Shown here piece by piece: positions 60,563 to 64,000 of a stretch of 64,000 nt of DNA. The notes beneath the pieces are model-generated. The model saw nothing but the letters and a program-made list of their open reading frames with translations, was not told where the DNA came from and made no database searches. How positions within the stretch are numbered: position 1 is the first letter of the stretch; every line of letters begins with the position of its first letter. The stretch is from Erigeron canadensis (lineage: Eukaryota; Streptophyta; Magnoliopsida; Asterales; Asteraceae), in the NCBI RefSeq assembly GCF_010389155.1, contig NC_057766.1:744001-808000 (forward strand), given 5' to 3'. The translations under genes and the position numbers were made by a program.

Positions 60563-61562
60563 AAAGCAACCTGTTCATGCCGTTAAGGTGAATTCATAAA
60601 GTATAAACTGTACGAAAATACTCTTTAAATTCGTTAAGTATACAGGGACGAAAATAGAATCTAAATTCGTAAGCTATAACGGAACGAAGATAAATCCTAA
60701 ATTCGTAAGAACTAATCTGAAATTTTCACCTAACGAAGTCTAAATTCGTAAGGTCTAAACTGGACATACAAGTTCGTAAGTTATAACTTATATTCTAAGT
60801 TCGTAACTTATAAACGAAGTCTAAGTTCGTTTGAACACAAACTAAGTTCGTAAGATAAGTTCGTTCCTTATCAACTAAATTATAAGTTCGTAAGGCATAA
60901 GTGAAAGTTAACTTCGTTTCCACCCAATTAACTTCGTTCGAACTAAAAGCTAAGTTCATGGTCACAAATCTAAATTCGTTTGAACTAATCTCTAAGTTCG
61001 TTTGCACAAGTCTAACTTCGTTTGGATAAACCAGTTAATGATTTCAAGAATATATATATATATATAATCAAAACGAATCAAATCGAAGAGACATAGAAAA
61101 CCTAGATCATTTTCGTGAATGAAAAGAAGATCAAACACTTACTTAGATGACAATTTGCAAAACGAATCAAGAAAACGAAGTAGATAGAGAGAAAAGAAAA
61201 GAGTTTGGGTTTTAGGGTTTTGCTCGAAAATAAGAATAATTTTCGTTTTGTGAAGAAGAAACGAAGAAAAACCCCTTTATATAGTGAAGTAAAAATGGGA
61301 TAACTATGGGTCGGGCTAAACTTTACAAACGAAGTTATCCAAACGAAGATAGCCTTCGTTTGGACAGAATAATTTCGAACTATCAAAACGAAGATAACAG
61401 TTATCTTCGTAAGAACAAATCAAAGTCAGAAAATATTCCAGATTTCAGCTAAGTTTTTGAAAATTATTCCAGATTTTCATCAAAGCGATCTTCCAAGACA
61501 CGACCCTTCAGCGCAATTTGTACATAGCAAAAACTCGTTAGAAAGCAACCTGTTCATGCCGT
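60563..61562 (-). promoter_or_regulatory. Internal promoter, leader and ACGAA array
   Basis: On the minus strand: AACGAAG/CTTCGTT inverted pairs (61318-61410), a TATA box CTATATAAAG (61275-61284), then a leader and about 20 copies of TTCGT/ACGAA-containing words such as AAATTCGTAAG (60610-61025), ending at a splice-acceptor-like TTTTGCAG before the ORF. A 21-base direct repeat containing AAGCAACCTGTTCATGCCG marks both edges (60563-60583 and 61542-61562). Together these suggest a separate promoter and a 5' UTR intron for the extra ORF. Confidence 0.5.
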
Positions 61563-63013
61563 GTACTAAAAAGTGCTTATCACCCAAATTCATAATCATA
61601 ATGTAAGTATATAACCAAACATTATAATCTTGAATGAAAACCCATGGTTTAAACACTAACCATCAACAAACCTCAAAATAATCAATTTATATATGAACCT
61701 CATTACCAATGACGAGTATGACACCAAGAACTTCCTTTGATCATGGATATGCGTGACGGCAAATCATCTTGAAACACTTAAGTCCCATACTAGATGTCGT
61801 CTACAAAACTAACCAACAATGAACTATCCAACAAAAATTCACTGAAGAACTTAGTAAAGTTTTCAAAAGGATGTCATGAATCACAGCATGAAATTCAAAG
61901 AAAACAAAGATCAAATTTGATTATTTTCATTAAATACATGAATCATAAAATAAATAACTATTCCAAAAACAAGTTCATGTATTCATCCTTCACATGCTCA
62001 AATCTGCATCACAAATATTATCACTACACACCAAGGATCTTATCGTCATGATATCATCCGTGTAAATAACAATGTAGTAACAGAAATCAGCACTCCAACT
62101 TTATCTTCTTAACCTGAACACTGCACAATTACTACAGAACTCATTAACGCATTGAGAACAAAACAGTATAATGCAGAAAATTCAAGCTACAAACACACTC
62201 AATCAGGGTTAACAAATATGAAATAACTAAAAATCTAACAAAAGATCAAGGGAGGTCATTTCTTATCAAACCCTAAAATATCACCAAGTTATTAATCAAA
62301 TTCTTAACTTGTTACAAATTAAAATTGTGAGATTTCAAATAACTTTGACATTTCACATAACACTTGAAAGATCATTTTCTAAACTTAAACAAATTAATGT
62401 CCATATTAGAAAATCTTCTTTGTAAACAAACCACACAACCTCATTAAAAATTCACATGAAGGAATTCAGCAAAACCACACAATCTTCTTTGCATTCATTT
62501 GATTTGCATAACAATATCACATTTACGTTCATGCTCATGATTGGTAGAGGTTCTTGCCTATACATTGAACAAATCTTATAGTAATGCTAGATCTTTCACA
62601 AAATTTAAGGACTACATCAATTCATTACTGAAAAGCAAGCAATCTCAGCCATATATCTGAATATGTTTCCCACAAGAACATTGTATAATTTAAGTTCAGA
62701 TTGAAGGAAACCTTGGTACTTTATGTCTACCGATATATCCCAAATTGTAATCACTGAACTAATCAGTTATATTACGATTAAGCAGGCTTAAAAGCTAAAG
62801 TATCGTCACTTCTATTCATTTAGCACAGTAACCTTACTTTATTCATATTTTTTTTGGATTTTTGATTTTTTTTTTTAATGTTTTTGTATTTTTCTGACAC
62901 TAGATATATACAAACTTATACTAAGACAACTCTTTTTGTATTTTTATGACTCTATCTATGTACGACTTACACTACAAAGACACAAAAAATAAATTTAAGT
63001 TCTTTGAGAGAAA
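61563..63013. other. Copia spacer between RNase H and extra ORF
   Basis: AT-rich, with no gene. A T-rich stretch on the + strand at 62848-62900 is A-rich on the element's coding strand. Open frames here are short and without family features. Confidence 0.45.
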
Positions 63014-64000
63014 CTACTCGGCATTCTTCATACCATTGAGTTGATATAACAACTCAAGAAGAGGTCCATCAAAAGCTTTAGTGTATAGATCAGCAAGATT
63101 ATCATCAGTGATAACCTTTTCTAAATGAATAAGCTTTTTCTCAAAACAGTCACGTATGAAATGATACTTTATATCTATGTGCTTGGTGACTTTAAAGTTT
63201 TTCGGATTCTTGGTAATATATATGACAGACTTATTATCAATACAAATAGGAGTATTTGAGATATTCATACCATAATCGCGCAATTGTTGTTGTATCCAAA
63301 GCACCTGAGAACAGCAATATCCAGCAGCAATGTACTCTGCTTCACAGGAAGACTGTGCAACCGATGTCTGCTTTTTGCACTGCCATGATATAATTCTCCC
63401 CCCTAAAAGCTGACATCCACCTGACGTTGATTTCCTATCCGAATTGTCACCACCATAATCCGAATCAGTGTAAGCTACGAAGTCAAAAGAACCATACATG
63501 GGATACCAAAGACCTAGACGAGGCTTGGCTTTCACATAACGAAAAATCCTTTTCGCAGCTTTCAAGTGAGACTCTTTCGGATTAGCCTGATATCTAGCAC
63601 ACATAGAAACAACAAAGGTAATATCTGGACGTGAGGCTGTCAGATACATCAAGGATCCAATGATAGCTCGATATTGAGTGGCATCGACGTATGGATCATT
63701 AGGCTTATCAGGACACAACCCATGATTAGTCTTAATGGGAGTAACAGCATCCTTAGCATCAGACATTCGAAACCTAGTAAGAAGATCTTTGACATACTTG
63801 GTCTGATGTATAAAGAACCCATCCTTCAGTCGATCCACCTGTAGTCCAAGGAAGAAGGTTAATTCCCCCATAGCACTCATCTCAAACTTAGCCTTCATGC
63901 TCTGTTCAAATTCCTTGCACATTTTATCATCAGATGAACCAAAAATGATGTCATCGACGTAAACCTTTACAAACAAGTAGTCCTTCCCTTTCCATTTAAT
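63014..64000 (-). CDS. Copia reverse transcriptase/RNase H, partial
   Basis: The frame is open past the right edge of the window (IKWKGKDYLFVKVYVDDIIF) and stops at 63014. It contains the end of the reverse transcriptase with the catalytic YVDD, FEMSAMGELTFFLGLQV, and GSLMYLTASRPDITF, then RNase H: YTDSDYGGDNSDRKSTSGGC, SSCEAEYIAAGYC, and CIDNKSVIYITKNP...TKHIDIKYHFIRD. These residues copy the RNA genome and remove RNA during replication of a Ty1/copia element. No stop or shift is present in the visible 329 codons. Gag, protease and integrase should lie to the right. With the extra ORF, polypurine tract and LTR to the left it makes the 3' half of one element, of a SIRE/Maximus-like layout (inferred). 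Confidence 0.9.
   Translation of the reverse strand: MKWKGKDYLFVKVYVDDIIFGSSDDKMCKEFEQSMKAKFEMSAMGELTFFLGLQVDRLKDGFFIHQTKYVKDLLTRFRMSDAKDAVTPIKTNHGLCPDKPNDPYVDATQYRAIIGSLMYLTASRPDITFVVSMCARYQANPKESHLKAAKRIFRYVKAKPRLGLWYPMYGSFDFVAYTDSDYGGDNSDRKSTSGGCQLLGGRIISWQCKKQTSVAQSSCEAEYIAAGYCCSQVLWIQQQLRDYGMNISNTPICIDNKSVIYITKNPKNFKVTKHIDIKYHFIRDCFEKKLIHLEKVITDDNLADLYTKAFDGPLLELLYQLNGMKNAE

Overview
This is plant nuclear DNA: AT-rich, with GT-AG introns, a receptor-like cytoplasmic kinase, a plant-type bromodomain gene, and very many plant transposons. The extra ORF behind the copia polymerase at the right end and the transposon families suggest an asterid, most likely Asteraceae. That placement is from family resemblance only.

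Three ordinary host genes lie in the left half, all on the + strand: a nine-exon bromodomain/AT-hook gene (8469-13420, 542 aa), a two-exon phospholipase A2-like gene (22609-23907, 222 aa) and a six-exon RLCK-VII kinase of the ASG5/PBL21 type (27348-30809, 397 aa). All splice phases close. A decayed COG4 3' fragment lies at 1684-2010 on the - strand.

The most interesting unit is an 8.7-kb Mutator-like element (34272-42968) flanked by a perfect 9-bp duplication, ATAGTTCAT. It has two convergent genes. The + gene (34628-39293) joins a FAR1/MULE-type transposase to a repeat region and a C-terminal OTU cysteine-protease domain with Asp, Cys and His in place. The - gene (41011-39655) encodes a plant Transposase_24 (Ptta/En/Spm) type protein, in the position mudrB has in MuDR. 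A hairpin motif with 14-bp arms lies inside both termini, and one copy carries a paired base change that keeps the stem. Both genes have in-frame stops, so this copy is dead, but the architecture can be read.

Around it lie at least six small Helitrons with A|TC starts, 3' hairpins and CTAG|T ends (4289-5506, 43099-43890, 46760-47908, 49145-49930, 52008-52831, 54267-54890). Three carry pieces of RPA-like OB-fold genes. There are also long-TIR MULE-like elements with 8-11-bp duplications (6052-7066, 7155-8305, 48402-51086), a hAT-like MITE, a 5'-truncated LINE, a SINE-like sequence and a ruined copia element with a 3' LTR.

The right end (56598-64000) is the 3' half of a copia retrotransposon on the - strand: reverse transcriptase/RNase H running off the window edge, a spacer, a long extra ORF with its own TATA box and introns, a polypurine tract and a 3' LTR whose U3 holds two identical 168-bp repeats full of AACGAAG hairpins.
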